DNA of 64,000 bases from Botryosphaeria dothidea (GCA_011503125.2 WWBZ02000062.1:744001-808000); one strand, 5' to 3'. Positions 46,464 to 60,024 are shown, numbered from the stretch's first letter. Made by a program: numbers and translations. Notes: generated by a model not told the origin, from the sequence alone.

Positions 46464-47753
46464 ATGCACCAGTCAACCTCCGCAGTAGATTTCAAAAATC
46501 TGCTGAACCCCGAAGCGCCCTCGCTCCACCAAGACCACCAACAGTCGGCCGCCCCCGCTGCCGCAACCACCACCGCCTCCGCCTCCAGCTCCCCGATGGC
46601 CGCTGCCACCGTCCAACCCGTCGGTCTCATGGGCTCAATGCTTCAGAACGCGCAACCTCACCAGGAGGACCACCGGCAGGACCTGCCGCGTCCCTACAAA
46701 TGCCCTCTCTGCGACAAGGCCTTCCACCGCCTTGAGCACCAGACCCGTCACATCCGCACCCACACTGGAGAGAAGCCCCACGCCTGCCAGTTCCCCGGCT
46801 GCACAAAGCGCTTCTCCCGCTCTGACGAGCTCACCCGCCACTCGAGGATACACAACAACCCCAACTCCAGGAGAGGCAACAAGCAGCATGCTGCCGCAGT
46901 CGCCGCCGCCCAGGCCGTTGCCAGCGCCGGCATGCTCGACAGCGCCCAGATCTCCCACATGATGCCTCCGCCCTCGAAGCCCATCTCCCGCTCTGCGCCC
47001 GGATCCAACCTTGGCTCCCCCAACGTTTCTCCGCCGCACTCTTACTCCAGCTACTCGAACCTCCCTGGCCTGGCCGCGTACAACAGGTCCAACCCGACTA
47101 GCTCCATGGGCATTCTCGCCACTGCCGCCTCTCAGGTCGAGCAGCAACAGCAGCACAACGCTCCTCAGTTCCCTTCGAGACCCAGTCACTACGGCTCTCA
47201 CCACAACTACAATAACGGCCGTCTGCCTGGCGTGACCGGTCTCGCTGCCTACGCTTATTCATCGCAGCCCATGTCTCGCTCTCACTCGCACGAGGAGGAC
47301 GACCAATACGCTCACCGGATGACGAAAAAGTCGCGACCTGGCTCTCCCCTGTCGACCGCGCCGCCCTCGCCAACTTTCTCACATGACTCGTATTCCCCCA
47401 CGCCTGACCACACGCCTCTCGCTACCCCTGCGCACTCCCCGCGACTACGCCCGCACGGCCTGCACGACGTGCAGCTTCCTCACATCCGCCATCTCTCGCT
47501 TCAGCACGTCCCCGCCCTTGCCCCCATGGAGCCTTCCGCAAACGGCGAGGCTCCGTACGTCCCAAGCCAGACGGGCGGACTCAGGATAGGCGATATCATC
47601 TCAAGACAGGATGGTTCGCAACGTAAACTGCCTGTGCCGCCCGCGCCGAAAGTCGCTGTCCAGGATTTGTTGAACGCCGGCAGCGGATTCTCCTCCGGCA
47701 GCAATTCCGCGACTGGGTCGGTCGCCGGTAACGACCTCTCCGAGCGCTATTAA
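46464..47753 (+). CDS. creA: CreA/Cre1 carbon catabolite repressor (C2H2 zinc finger)
   Basis: Single exon, 429 codons. Two C2H2 fingers: C80, C83, H96, H100 and C108, C113, H126, H130, joined by a TGEKPH linker. The stretch [20 protein letters not shown] and the end of finger 2 ([16 protein letters not shown]) are signatures of the Mig1/CreA family. The protein represses genes for alternative carbon sources by binding SYGGRG in the nucleus. Upstream is an Ala/Ser/Thr-rich region (28-53). Downstream are a short alanine-rich segment (143-153), many SP/TP sites (about 180-335) consistent with regulation by phosphorylation, and a conserved-looking C-terminal region ([14 protein letters not shown], then VQDLLNAG). 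The length fits the family (about 400-430). The ATG at 46464 follows a C/T-rich leader and precedes [17 protein letters not shown], so I take it as the start. Confidence 0.97.
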   Translation: MHQSTSAVDFKNLLNPEAPSLHQDHQQSAAPAAATTTASASSSPMAAATVQPVGLMGSMLQNAQPHQEDHRQDLPRPYKCPLCDKAFHRLEHQTRHIRTHTGEKPHACQFPGCTKRFSRSDELTRHSRIHNNPNSRRGNKQHAAAVAAAQAVASAGMLDSAQISHMMPPPSKPISRSAPGSNLGSPNVSPPHSYSSYSNLPGLAAYNRSNPTSSMGILATAASQVEQQQQHNAPQFPSRPSHYGSHHNYNNGRLPGVTGLAAYAYSSQPMSRSHSHEEDDQYAHRMTKKSRPGSPLSTAPPSPTFSHDSYSPTPDHTPLATPAHSPRLRPHGLHDVQLPHIRHLSLQHVPALAPMEPSANGEAPYVPSQTGGLRIGDIISRQDGSQRKLPVPPAPKVAVQDLLNAGSGFSSGSNSATGSVAGNDLSERY

Positions 47754-48235
47754 GCCACCAAGATCAAATGCATGACACTCGGCGTTTTGGTTTGGTACGA
47801 CCTTTTTCGGCTGCGCTTAGCGAATTTCAGCGTTTTTCGGGTTATAGACGGGAAATGGGGCACGCGCGATCCACGTCTCCGTGGTATCCTATGGCGAACA
47901 TTGGTCACGCTTTACTCTTCACTCTTAATAGCCGAACTGTGCTATTCTTTTTCCTTTTCTCTGTCGATTGTTTTATCGCTACTTGTTTGTTGATTTTTAT
48001 AGACTGGACCGGTGTTTGCGGGTGTCAACGCAAAGGCTCAATCATACCCCCTCGCGGTCGTGGTAGACTCGCACGATGTATATTTCCTATTTGTTTTGCT
48101 TGATTTCGGGCTACGGAAGAAGACAGATTACGTCTCTCCGGAGCGACGGATTGATTACGCTCGGCAGCTTGATAGAATTATCTGTCTGGAGAACGCACTC
48201 TACTCCCTTAATTAAAAAGTAACGGTTCATTATCA
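47754..48235 (+). other. Probable creA 3' UTR
   Basis: The region after the creA stop is T-rich and AT-richer than its surroundings and contains no gene. The composition change near 48235 may mark the transcript end; no specific polyadenylation signal is distinctive. Confidence 0.4.
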
Positions 48236-51200
48236 TCTGGTTGTCTCTTCACGATGAAGTTTTCTGAAGTTTTTGCAATCGAGCACAATTAGCCGTCCCG
48301 CACACAGTGGAAGGCGGAAGTTGTGGGTGTATGTGTGTGACGTGATCTCATCCGCATCTGACGCCGCTAGACAAGGCAAAGGCCAACGACGATCAGACGG
48401 CGGGCTGTAACACCGGCTATGCGGATTGGAGCAATTCCATCCGCCGGTCCCAGGCTGGAGATCGAAAGATCGAAAGCTGAAGCGAGCACGGCGAGCAGAA
48501 ACACAGGTTCGGGGTCTCTCGAGTCTCAGACAACCATCGAATGATGACGCCGGCCTACGTGCCCGGGCTAGAGACGGCGTGCGCACACATCCCCGGACCC
48601 CGGACTTTTCGTGCTCGCCCATCCAACCAAGACTCACTCACGCATGCACAGTTCCAGTCCGGTCCTTGAGTGATCATCGCCGACGGAAGCCGTACGTACC
48701 TCCTGCATACTGCACCGCGCCATCCCGCTCCCTCCGCATCGGGGGGCCTTGCCATGCATGCCCGCTGTCATCCCTCCCCTCCCTCTTCCCTCCCACTCCC
48801 TTTCTCCACACTTTGGCGCTGCGGGTTGCCCCATGGGTGAGGCAAGGAGAAGGAGCGACCCAGGTAGCAGATCTCGACACTAGCGGAAATAAGTTTCCCG
48901 CCTGATCCACCAAGACAAAAAAGAACCAGAACACCCTTCCCCAACCACACACGCTGCTCCTTACGTGAAACCAGACGCCTCACACACGATACGAGTCACT
49001 TGCGCTTTTCTTCCCCTAGCGTAACTATCGAAAGGAGCAGATCAATCGATAGGCACGATAGCGCGCGCCAACTTAAGACTACCCATGTCGATGGTGCGAA
49101 CGAAAAGCTTGTGAACTCGGCTATCAGTTGTAGATTCCTGATCATTCCCTCGGCTTCGTTCCGCCCTCGTGAGAGTTTGAAGCTTCCTCCCCCCCCCCCT
49201 CCCCCTTTCCCCGGAAAAAAGGACCCCTATTAAACCTAAGCGGTCGTGGCCGGCTACATGCCCGTGGCCTTTCACGAACAAGCTCTCTCTTGTCTTGAAG
49301 TTTAATTATCCCGAGGGTTCTGGGGTTTTCACGACGACGTGGGGTTTAGGGTTCGGAGTACCGGGTACCAATCGACGGTACTCTTTTTTTCTCGTTCCAA
49401 TTCAACTTTTTTTCATCTTTTACCCCAGTTTCCCCCTTCTACTCAAACCCCACATGGAGGGGCGTGGTTGGACCAGAAAATCGTAACCTTATTTCTTTTT
49501 TCCCTTTCCCTGGGGAAAGCGTGTCTCCGCGCGGGACCTCCGCATCCGATAGGGAGAGATTAATGCCTATCTGTTTGTTTCCCCGTAGGATCGAAGAGAG
49601 GTCTCGCCGTCGACGATCACAAAGAAATGAAAGGATGGGCAGATGGCGTATGGACGAACAGAGCACTGCCAGGAGAGATCGCTCTATTCCCTTCGGATTG
49701 CCTGTGGAGGAAAGTGATCCCGAGGCCGGAGCAGATACGCGTACGCTGCGGCGGCAACGGGTACAAGCGGAGCAGGTACAGTACACACTCCACGGGGTTC
49801 ACTCATCACGGTACATTTTGCCCCGCCACCGCCAAGCGGTTATCGGTTCCACCGGGCCTCTTCCTGACCTCTTCCTCCCACCCCCGGAAAATGCAAATTA
49901 ATGATAGTAGGAGGCGGGAGCCAGTCAGAGGGCTGGAAACGGTGTTCCGCATGATAAGGCCCAGGCGAGTATGTGTGCGCTAGTTTTACGAAGCGGAAGG
50001 TGAAAGATTATTTCCGTGCGGAGCCGCCAAATGACCTAACGGATGCTGCTGCTTGCAGCGAGAGCTGTGTCTTTCGGCGGTATTATTTTTCTTGTGGAGG
50101 TGGTGAGAGAACAAGCTGTCGGGCGAGAAGACCGCGCCGACTTGGGAGCCAGTGGTAGCGCGTGGACAGATAGGCTGGGAAAAGAATCCCCAGCATGCTG
50201 CCGAATCACGCAAGTGCATGCGGGAGAGGGCAGGTGCTCTCTCTGGCGTCCCTCCCTCTCTGTCTCTCAACCAAGGGACGATGCGGGAACCCCACATTCT
50301 AGGCGCAGGAGGCCAGGGGTCGTTAGGCCAGCGCCTTGGTGGAGTGATGGTCTCGCTACGTCTCTGTTTTCTTTTCTTTTTACCCTCGCTTCGTGTGCAT
50401 GTGCGTGTGGGCTGAACGCCCTGCCCTGCCTGCATGCTCGACATGCTGGTTCTTGGTTCTTCCGCTCCCGCACCCCCATGCCGCGGCTTGCAGCGTGCAG
50501 CAAGCAAATGCAAGACAGGTGTAGGTACATAGAATAGTGATTTGCTCACCGCTCCTTTCTTCGCCCGCCGGCGTGATCGAGTTCTGTTGTTGATGATACG
50601 TGGATGATTGTCTGTTGCTAATGGTTTCCTCGTTTTGCTGCTTGCTAGCTTGCTCCTCTCCGCATTTACCCACGCAACCATCCCCCGCGATCCCTTTGCG
50701 CCCTGGATTCGCGCCAATCAATTCCTCATCGCTAGGCAAAATGGCGATGCATGGTCCACACGGACAGCATGAACAATGAAAAAAAAAATAGGCAGGTTGG
50801 ACGAGATGGCGGCTTATCGTCTAGTCGATCTCGTCATCGGTTAGTGTGGAGTAGTGCGGGTGTAGGCTAGGAAGAAAGAACGCCACAATGTGATGGGCTT
50901 CCGGGATAGCGGATCAGCCCTCTTGACGTTTTTGGCAAGAATGCGGTGAGAGACGCCTTACTCGAACCGGGACACGCGAACTCTTGTCCGCTCTCTGATT
51001 CTCTTTGTTTGGCCGTCCGGGGTAAATGTTACTCCACATTTTCGTGCCCCAGCCATGCACTCCACACACCCTTTCGGCATTGCATAATGAGCGAACCTTT
51101 GCCCGCCTCACCTGGGCAGTAAAGAGAGCGGAATGCTAGAGATGAGTCATGGTTCCGGGAGACAAGGCAGCAGGGGAAAAACGGGCCATACAGTCAGCAG

Positions 51201-54200
51201 CTGTGGGCAAGAACATTCCCGCATGCCTTGCGGCGAGGAATGCGAAGCCAGCGCGCCCCGCCAAGGCAGGGTCCAGCGGGGACGACCATCATCATCCAGG
51301 CTCTCTCTTACGTACCCGACCAGGCGTCTCCGTCCGCATCTGGTGATCGCAGGACCCCCTCCCCGAAGCGGCAGTGTCGGCGATGTCTGTCATTCGCACA
51401 AAGGCGAGGCAAGGCAAGTCTGTCCGCAGCGCTCTCTGCTTCCCCCCTCCGATCGATGCGCAAACAAGGCACACAAAAAACGACCGTTCTAGGCTCCGCC
51501 GATTGCTACCCGCCACCTCCTGGGCGTGCCCCCGGCATCAGCCCTGGCACCAAGCCACCAACGTCGTCATCCAAAGGCAACCTCCTTTCCTTGCATGTCT
51601 TTGGGGCGAGGGGGGCAAAGCTCACGGACCTGTCCGACCGACCGCCCTATCGTATCATGATGGACGGGGATTCTGCGTCAAGGCTGTCTCCGGGCGCATC
51701 GTCAGGGACCGAGTGGTGGGCGTGCGCGCCGCAGCGAGGCGTGCGCTTTATCAGGAAGAGGCGGAATCACGACCAGAAGGCCGCGGCGTGCCAGTTGGTG
51801 GTTACGGGTTACGAGAAAGAAACCCGGAGCGATGGGGCGCGCGTTTCGCCCCATACGCATCCACGACTGCAAGTAGGCATAGGCACTTTGCTATTGCGCG
51901 TGTGTAGCGAGTGGTTGACGCCACGTCGATGCTACGTACCAGCACCCTGTCTCTCAGCTTACGGCTAGGCGGTCCGCGAGGCGGTGCCGACAGCGGTCCA
52001 GTCGTGTTTGCTAGCGAAACCTTCTGTGATTCTTCGTCGTGTTCTCCTGCGGTTTCGGTCGGGGAAAGAAGGTCGCATACATTTCCGGAATGGGCGCCGG
52101 CTCCGACGTCAAAGCCCTGCTCCCGGGCTCCTTACCCCGTGGGTACTCCAATTTTAAGGCGCCCCACACACGTCAAAGGGACGACTGTGAGCTGGAAGCT
52201 TGGACGCGCGCGCCGCAACACCTTGTTGGACCCCACGCCCACACACACACTCACACAGTGACCAGACATCGGAAATCAGAAGCACACACTGACACACCTC
52301 CTTGGCCACGTCGTGCTCTCTCCGAGCTTCCTCCTTTCCTTCCCCTCTCCCCGCGATCCCCATTCACCCGCTAGGGTAAGAAGCTACGCCAGCGCCTCCC
52401 CCGCCGAGTGACGCCTCAGCCTAGCTTCCCTATCACCAACGGGCAGCGCGTTCATCGGATCAACGCCAGGTTTTCAGGCTGCCCTGGACGGGCATCATTA
52501 CTCGCAGGGCACCAGAAAAGAGCTGAACGCAGTGCCCTACCCCGACCTGCGTTGCCCGGTTTTCTTTCGTGGCGCACGCCCGCCGCCGCGCGCGCGTCGC
52601 ACAGTGCCCGCCCACCGGAAGAACTCTTTCCATGATTGCGAGGCGGACTTGAGGCTGAAGAGATGGCCGTGCCCCCTTGCCTTCCGCATCGGGCTGATGC
52701 GTCTCAGGGAGAAGACGGGAGTGATATGATGGAGTCGTGAGTCGTCGTGGACGGGGCCGAGGCGCTATGGACTTCCCCTTTAAGCGACCGCGGGGCAGAT
52801 GAGGATGGGGGAATGATGATGTTGGACATGGTGGGAACTTGGGTATTGATTGGCCAGGGTTGCTTTCTTTACTGTGATGTATCTCGCCATGGTTGCTTTT
52901 ATTTGGGCAAGTCTGTCCTCGTGAGAGAACGACTCTGGTGTTGGGTGATACGGATTCGCTATATCCGATGATGACGGGGGCCGACCACGAAGTCCACTCT
53001 TACTCCGGAATTTCTCCAGGACGCACGCCCACAAAACTACACGTCTCTGTGGGGTGCGGTCTTGTTGGAGCTCCACATCATCGGGTTTTGCGAGATGAGA
53101 TGAAGGGTTTGGCATGTCTCATTCGCGCACATTCGACGGAGAGAACCGGCTTGCATCCGTCCGGTCGCCAGACGCTCTGGTGACATTTTGCTTGGGGTCT
53201 CCACGGGGTGAATGCAACGCCCCGCGGTGGGCAGGGCGGAATGCGGAATGTCACTGGCGGAGAGGTACGTACCGTTTCTCGTGGCGGATGGTTCGGCCGG
53301 GTTGGGCGGCACGGCAGCTCAACATCGTGGTTGGCTGGTTGGTGGAAAAGGGAGCCTCACTTCTCTGACGACCAACAACTCGCGGCGGTTGACGACGCAG
53401 GCCCACACCCACTCTTGCCATCGCCCTGTGGAGCTCATTTGCCCGCTGGAGGCTGTGATGAGCTGGTGCGGATCCGACAACGATATTTGCTGTCATCGCG
53501 CGCGGCTTTGGCCCGTCCAGTCCCGTTCCTGAGAATCCTGTCGCCTGCTGGGAGTTACTTCACCGCGGCTGTTTGTGACCGATTGACTGGCTGTCACCCG
53601 CGCCGACAAAGGCCCTTCTTCATCAGCTGCATCCCTCAACGGATGCCCGCGATCCCTCCGTCTGACCGTCCGTGGCGTACCTCGGCGTGGGTGATCTTGT
53701 TGTTATCTCGCAGCAAAGCGCCTCCTCCCCACCAGGCGTCTCATCACGCGTACGCCAGGGCATTTTCTGCCAACAGAGAAGAAAAAATTCTCCGCCATGG
53801 CGCCAGCCAACGTACGGCCCCCCAGCTCTCCAGCTGCCATCTCCATCTCCGCTTGGCGCTATTGAACGCCGCAAGTGGTGATCATGATCCGGAGTAAATA
53901 CCTAAATCACGCCAAGAGGCGAAAGATGGCGCGCATGATAACTGCCTGTGTCTCCACGAATAGAGCGAGCTGCGGCAGCTCCCGTGCATCCTTGCTGCAA
54001 GAAGCGAATTCGAACTGACACGACGCTGCTCCACGCCACGCAGCAACATTTGGCATTTTTTGCTTTGATAGTGGCATGTTGCAGGCCGCAAGCCACAATT
54101 TGGCTGGAGAGGGATACGGAAGCGACGATAAGCGGGCGTGGTGCAATTTCATGGGCTGATCCCGCACAGCGCGTCAAATGAGGGATACGAGCAGAGCCGC

Positions 54201-57200
54201 CTGGCATTGCCAATAGTCCGCGGCTTCGGTCCATAAGAATGGAGATAAAGTAGGTAGGTGCCATTGTGTGCTGCTCCGTGCCGAGCGAGGCGGCTCCACG
54301 TATCGCGAAGTCGCAAGCGAAGTATGGATATGCACCCCTAGGCTCTGCTCTGCCCCGTACTCGTACCTGCAACAATGCCGCCTGGCGGTGCCGTTACGGG
54401 ACCGCAATCTTCTCTTGTCGCGGCCTTTGTCTTGCCTTGCGAGTGCCGGTATCGCGGAGAGGTACGGCTGACGAGAGCACTGACGAAGGCCCCTCCATAT
54501 CCGATCCATTCGCGGGGCAGACAGACCGCAGCGGTCGCCCCTGTTTCACATGGCCGTCTCGCGAGGGCGCATTATCGCCGGCACTTTTCTGCGCTGGAGA
54601 CGTCCTGCTTGATCGTCGCATGGAGGGCGCAGATGCAAGCGAAAGACTCGCAGAAGCGAGACGAGGCAAGATAGGAAGAATTGGTCGACTTGAGCCGCCG
54701 CGCGGGCGTGGGCGATGAGGGGTGCACGTGGGATGGGCAACGAAATCCCGGGGTGGGCATGAGTTTTGCCGTGCTTCCACTGGCACTTCCCTTCCTCCTC
54801 CTCCGCTCTTGCCCGGCGGGCGGAAACTAGACTCGGCAGTCAGGTTCCAGGTGTGGCGCAGGCAGGCGCCGCCGGGCGGAAGGACAGGGCATCGAAAGGG
54901 ACTCTTGTCCCGCCGGAAGGAGCCATTCAGGCTAAATGCGATTCCGCCCTGCCCGAATCAAGGGTCGCAAAAAGTCTTGTTTTGGTGGAGGAAGGAGGGC
55001 AGCGGCGTCCCCGACCTATGGCGCAATTCTGGCGGATCCGAGGGGTTCTGGAGCGGCTGCGCACCGACGGCGGGGGCGCTTTCTTGCTGCTGGCCGCGAT
55101 AGCAGCACGAGTAGTAGGCGCACCACGCACATACGCAGCGAGGTTAGATTAGCACGACGGCCAGCCCATGATCCTAACTCACACCCCTTCGAAGCCCCAG
55201 GCTTTGTCGTCGCTGCTGAGAAGTTACCCCGTATGCCCGTTGCCCCATTTCCCCGTTTCCCCATTACCCCGACGCTATCGTCGCAGGCTCATGCTAGCAG
55301 TGAAGTTTCTGAGTTTGGGGTGGTTGTTGGGTTGTGCTTCGTCGGAAAGTCGGGCCCGCGCCGGCCCTCGCCCTTTGCTGCTGTCAGACTGCCATTGTCG
55401 ACGAGCGCCAACAGAACAAAAGCTCTGGTCTTCCTTGCAGGGCAGAGAGGAAAACGTGGCTCACAATCGTGGCGTCCGCCCAGGCGCGACACGCCATGCG
55501 CTGGTTTGTCGTCACCATCTCTTTTGTCCCTGAGTAGCACGACTTTCACATGCTGAAAACTCGCAGCAGAGTCTCTCCCCCACCAGCCCTGCGCTGTGAT
55601 GCACTTTTCTGATGGCCTTTCACATGCCAGAAACACGGCTGCTCTCGTGGCTTTCTGGAAGCTTTTACCACCTTCCTCGCAGCAAATTTTGCTCCGCGTC
55701 TCTTGCAATTTTTCTCGTTGGCGTGGCTGCGAGCTACCCGCGGCCAGCCGTCCAACACCAACCAACAGAGCAGCTGCCAGAAACGGAGCTCCACAGCGGC
55801 TACCAACGGCCCCACCGCCTGGTGTATCTTCGCGTCCTCTCCCTCACCGTGTTCGCATTATTGCCGCCAATCCTGCTTGCGCGTCTCAAGGTTCCCCCAG
55901 TCGCTCGTCGTGCCCGTCTTCTAGAACGCCGGTAGCGCCCCCGTAGGGCGTCCAGCCCCGGCGCGCCGCGGGAGGGACGGCCAGGTCCTGTTGTTTTATT
56001 TGGAGGAGAACATCGACTGGGCACACGTCACGGCCTCGTCAGGCACCTTGTTTCGCTGTCGTTCTCCTGCTTCATGCAGCATGAAACATTCGCAGACGCC
56101 AGCCAGTGTCGCCAGCGCGGCTGGTGGGGTGTGGAGAGAGGCGCAGCGCAAACAAAAGGCACTGTGGAGAAAGCAGAAGGGCATCACAATTCCCTCTGCC
56201 TCTCGACGAAACGAGTCAAGGCGTGCAGAAATTTTCTTCTGACCCTCTCTGTCTCGTGCTAGAGACGGGGTCGGTCGTTGGATACGGATGGAGGGAATGG
56301 CAAGTTCCGGGGTAGGAGGCTATCATGGGAAATCCTTAGCGGACAAGCCGGAAAAGCGGCCCATCTGCGGCCCTGGTCCTCTGCGTGGTGTATCGCGAGA
56401 GTAACCTGATGATAGAGCGGCTTGGGTGGTAATCTCTCGCGATTCCCACGATCCCCAGCCTCGATTGTGGATTGGTCGGCCACCGGAAGCCAAGCGAAAG
56501 TGGATAGGAAGAAAAAAAGAATAGGTCATTGCGTGCCGTCGTGGCGTCATTGATCGAAGAGATAGGCAACGACGGCTCCATGCCATCCGCCATTCTGCGG
56601 TGTGAACACGATACTTTGCGACATTGCGATGACCACGCCGCACTTCTGGCCGTCGAGCTGCGCGTGTGATGGAGGAATGCACTATTCTTGCCTCGCAGCG
56701 CGGAAGTGCGGATGCGGCTGCATCGCCTCCGAACGGGTGTGGGAAGCTTGCAGTCGATCGGATTTCGTCAGCTCGGCCCTTCCTCGCGATTGTATCATCG
56801 TGCAGCTTGCGGGTGGTTGGGGAACGGCTTGGGGTGCATATGCCAGTGACGTTGACACACGATAAGGGCAGCAGAGCCAGAGTCAAGAGAAAAAAAACCC
56901 ATTAGGTTCAGCGGAGAATGCTCCGCTTGCAGTGAGGCATGCAGGAAGACAGGGGATGGTGTTTACGCTCTTCTCAAGTCCGCCGCCTTCCTCGTTGTAA
57001 GGAGAGCCCAGACGCCGGGTTTCAGTGTGCGTGAAGGTTACCGCGTCGGTTGGTGGTGGGGGGCAGGTTAGGCTGGATACAGCCGTCTACCTCGCCATAA
57101 GGTTCCATCTTGGGGTTGGTTGGGGGCGAGTGCTGCGACGAATGGCACTGCTGTGTACGCAGTTGACAACACCTGCGCACTCCCTAGCGCCTCAACAAAG

Positions 57201-59529
57201 CGCGTGTCGGTCCAGTCATCGCTATGCAGAGCTAGTTACTGCTTCAGCCCCCCTTTGGCCCTGTTTCAGCTTTTCTCTGGTACAACTCAGCAGAGCGGCA
57301 GGCAGCAACGAATCCCCTTGCCCGGCAGCACACGAAAAGAGGGGAGCAGAGATGCGCCAGGAATGGCCAACCGCATGATAGCGATGGGCGGTCTGTGGAA
57401 CGCGTACGGCATTCAGGATGCGTAATGCAAACGCGATGGATTGTTTTTGGACCAGACGCGGAGGGGAGGGAGTGCAGAATGCGGGGACCCCACACTTTTG
57501 GCCCTCCCCTCCTGTCGCCCTACTTTCCCTGCCTTCCTTCCCGTCCGCCTAGCTCCCCACGCTACTTCCCCTTTTACCCCATATTATTCCAGACGGCAGG
57601 CGCTTCCGTGCCTTGTTTTCTTTTCCTGCGGGATGTGGCTTACATGCCGTGCAGGAGATTGGGGAACAAGTGAACAACACCAGGCGGCGCTGACCGATGA
57701 AGCTGCGCCTCGCTACTTTTAGCGGAATGCGATCGAACCGTGCTGAGCTCATCGCCGACCGATTCGTGTGGCTTATCGAGTAAGCACGAGCAGGAGCAGG
57801 CTGGAGCCGTCCTGCTGCTTGCGTCCATAGCTAACTGGACTCAGGTAGAGGCATGTGAAGAAGCGCCCCCAGAGATACGGTTCAATGCGGCGACCCGGAG
57901 AAGCTTCCTATCTCCAGCCTGCTCGTGAAGATGATGGAAGAGGCGCAATCACTAGGCCATTCGTGCTCCGATGCTCGACGGGTATTGAAAGAACAAGCAC
58001 TGATGGACGAAAGGGCGACGCACAGGCACTTTCGACAAGACTGACGAAGCCCGGTCTGTGGTGACAGCGAAGCATCCGGAGCTGCCCGATGGTCGCAATA
58101 ACCTAAAATCCATCGCCATTCTTCCAATCCGCCGTCTCTACCTTGGAACTCGGCTACCTTTCGGTTATGGCGTTACACAAGCAAAGCCGTAAGGATCCGG
58201 TGCCGAAAGTACGTACCGGGCACACAGTCAGTGCAGAAGGCTAATCATAGAGAGCTGATGAGTAAACTGCAGATCCGGTCGAGGCCTTTAGGTAGTACGG
58301 TCAATCACTGCTGTATCACGGACTTCCTTTTTCCTGGCATGCATGCCTACTGATTGCGGCATGTGGGGAAAGCAAAGGAACGTACCGATGGGAAAAAGAA
58401 TGGAGGACCTACCCCGTAATCACACCACAATCTCTCGACCACCTCCGCCATACGCTCTTCTAACTCTGAACTCCATGAGTAATATGCCGCCCTTTTATTC
58501 CTTTTTGTGCGACTTGACCAGTCAACTCCGCGCGCGGACATTTTCTTCATCCTTCCATCATCTGCTCATCTCGTTCTCAACCACTACCATCTCCCGGCCC
58601 TAGCCGCCGCATCAACATCCCTCATTTCCAGGCTTTCCTTTTCTACTTACTGCCTCTTTGTCCCATCATCAGCATCCCTTCACTTGACCGGTCAACCCCA
58701 AAAAATTACTCCACCTCCCCACACGCTTCCCATCCTTCCCTTCCCCCCCTCTCTCCCCATCCAATAATCTCGGCGCAGTCGCATGACGCCGTACCACCCC
58801 CCCTACGCGCCTCAATCACCCGCCTTATCGTATCCCGCCACCTGCTGCGCGCCCGCACGTAACACAAAACGCATCAACGGCCGCCCCTCCCGCTTCCGCC
58901 GCGCTGCCACATCACCCTTGATTTTCCCCGGTCCGCGGAATGAATAGCCTGCTGCAGCCACCATGCAATGCTCCAGCGTATCGTATGCGCGCGTGGTACA
59001 TACGTGTGTGTACGTTGCAGACGACATGCAGATCTGCCGCGCTCACCGCCTTGTGGGGAAGGGGGAAGGTGTGGCGGGCGTGGGGTAAGCCCCGGGCTCG
59101 GGTGATGATGAGGCTGCACTGTGCTTTTTTTGTGATGCGTCGTTTGTTTGCTTTTTCTGCTACATCGCTTCGCGGCTGCTTGAGGTTGGGATGGTGATGT
59201 CGTGTTGCGGTGAATCGTCCTTGCATGGTGCTGGGTGCCCGTGGGGGTGTATTTGGTGTGTGATGCCGCATGTTGCGAAGATGAGGCTGGCTTGCTCGCT
59301 TGGAGTTTTTGTTGCCCGTACTCCTTTTGTGTTGAAATGCGTGTGTGGCTAGGGGTTGTAGCAGACATTTCGCTGCTTAGACGCATTCCTGTGCGGTAGA
59401 TGCTGTTTAGTACCGGAATATTTGATATGTTTACCACATGCAAGAACCATTACACCGAGTACCACTGTTTTGATTATTCGTTTTATTTTCTGCAAAATGC
59501 TTCGGCGATCGTGCTCTTATTATTGAGAG
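48236..59529. other. 11.3 kb without a supported gene
   Basis: The base composition is that of host DNA, without RIP. Open frames up to about 246 codons exist on both strands (for example 51228-51968, 53208-53897, 54936-55556), but all are Arg/Ser/Pro/Ala-rich, overlap in several frames, and have no domain, signal peptide or credible splice continuation. Pyrimidine-rich promoter-like tracts occur near 48770-48810, 49180-49210 and 58540-58780. I cannot exclude highly diverged, multi-intron genes or long non-coding RNAs. Confidence 0.45.
58540..58860 (+). promoter_or_regulatory. Promoter-like C/T-rich tract followed by a 27-codon ORF
   Basis: Between 58540 and 58780 the plus strand is strongly pyrimidine-rich, like a fungal transcription start region. 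The first ATG after it (58784) opens MTPYHPPYAPQSPALSYPAT... and stops after 27 codons. A GTAACA at the end of this ORF could be a donor, but no convincing downstream exon is visible before the LINE at 59.7 kb. It may be the 5' end of a gene or a non-coding transcript. Confidence 0.25.
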
Positions 59530-59706
59530 TCAGTCACAAATCTCTTCCAGCTCGCTGTCCATGTCTGTCAGAATGTTGTGAACTCTACGAAGAGCTGCAT
59601 TATTACCAAAGTAGGTCAAAGCTGAAGAGAACGGTCTGAAGATATCAAAAATTATCTTTTGCTCATAGCCTCCCCATGCCCTCAAATCTCTTACTTTGGC
59701 AACTGG
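59530..59706 (-). pseudogene. 3' exon of an unidentified gene truncated by a LINE
   Basis: On the minus strand the frame reads KVRDLRAWGGYEQKIIFDIF, continues through NNAALRRVHNILTDMD, and ends SELEEICD plus stop. Its amphipathic, balanced composition contrasts with the noise frames around it. Upstream the frame runs straight into the LINE's 3' tail (GATA repeats at 59720-59736), with a TTTCAG acceptor-like site at the border. I infer a host gene whose 5' part was separated by the insertion. Family not recognised. Confidence 0.4.
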
Positions 59707-59711
59707 CTGAA

Positions 59712-60024
59712 ATTTATGTTTAGGGATAGATAGATAGATAGAAAAATTCATTTCTTTCCGATATAGCTCCCTTGCGGGTCTATGCGGGGCTGGCTATCTA
59801 TAGTTATTTTATACAAGGGGGAAAACCTTTTTACCTGGCAAAAACCCCTCCTCTCTTTCTAGGTATACTATCCTATACTAGTTCGATTTTTTCCTTCTTA
59901 CTAGTAGCGGCTACTATAGCAGCCCTATATTTACCTACTAGATCTATTTCTTTAGTCCTTATCCTTATAGTTATCCGGATTCTAGTATTTCTAGTAGTCC
60001 TCCTAGTTTCTCTTTCTATTTATC
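59712..60024 (-). mobile_element. LINE 3'-end fragment, inverted
   Basis: The reverse complement matches 27010-27338 of the full LINE (end of ORF2 region, 3' UTR and ATCT-type tail at 59720-59736). It is lightly RIP-mutated. Its truncated end joins head-to-head, at about 60024, the 5' end of a plus-strand LINE. The plus-strand frame crossing this junction (59772-60245) is a chance fusion. Confidence 0.85.

Noticed and set aside
51228..51968. 246-codon plus-strand open frame
   Set aside because: No domain, no signal peptide, biased composition, and overlapped by other open frames of similar quality.
56323..56886. 187-codon minus-strand open frame
   Set aside because: No recognisable motif, overlapping plus-strand frames equally open, no credible splice sites that extend it.
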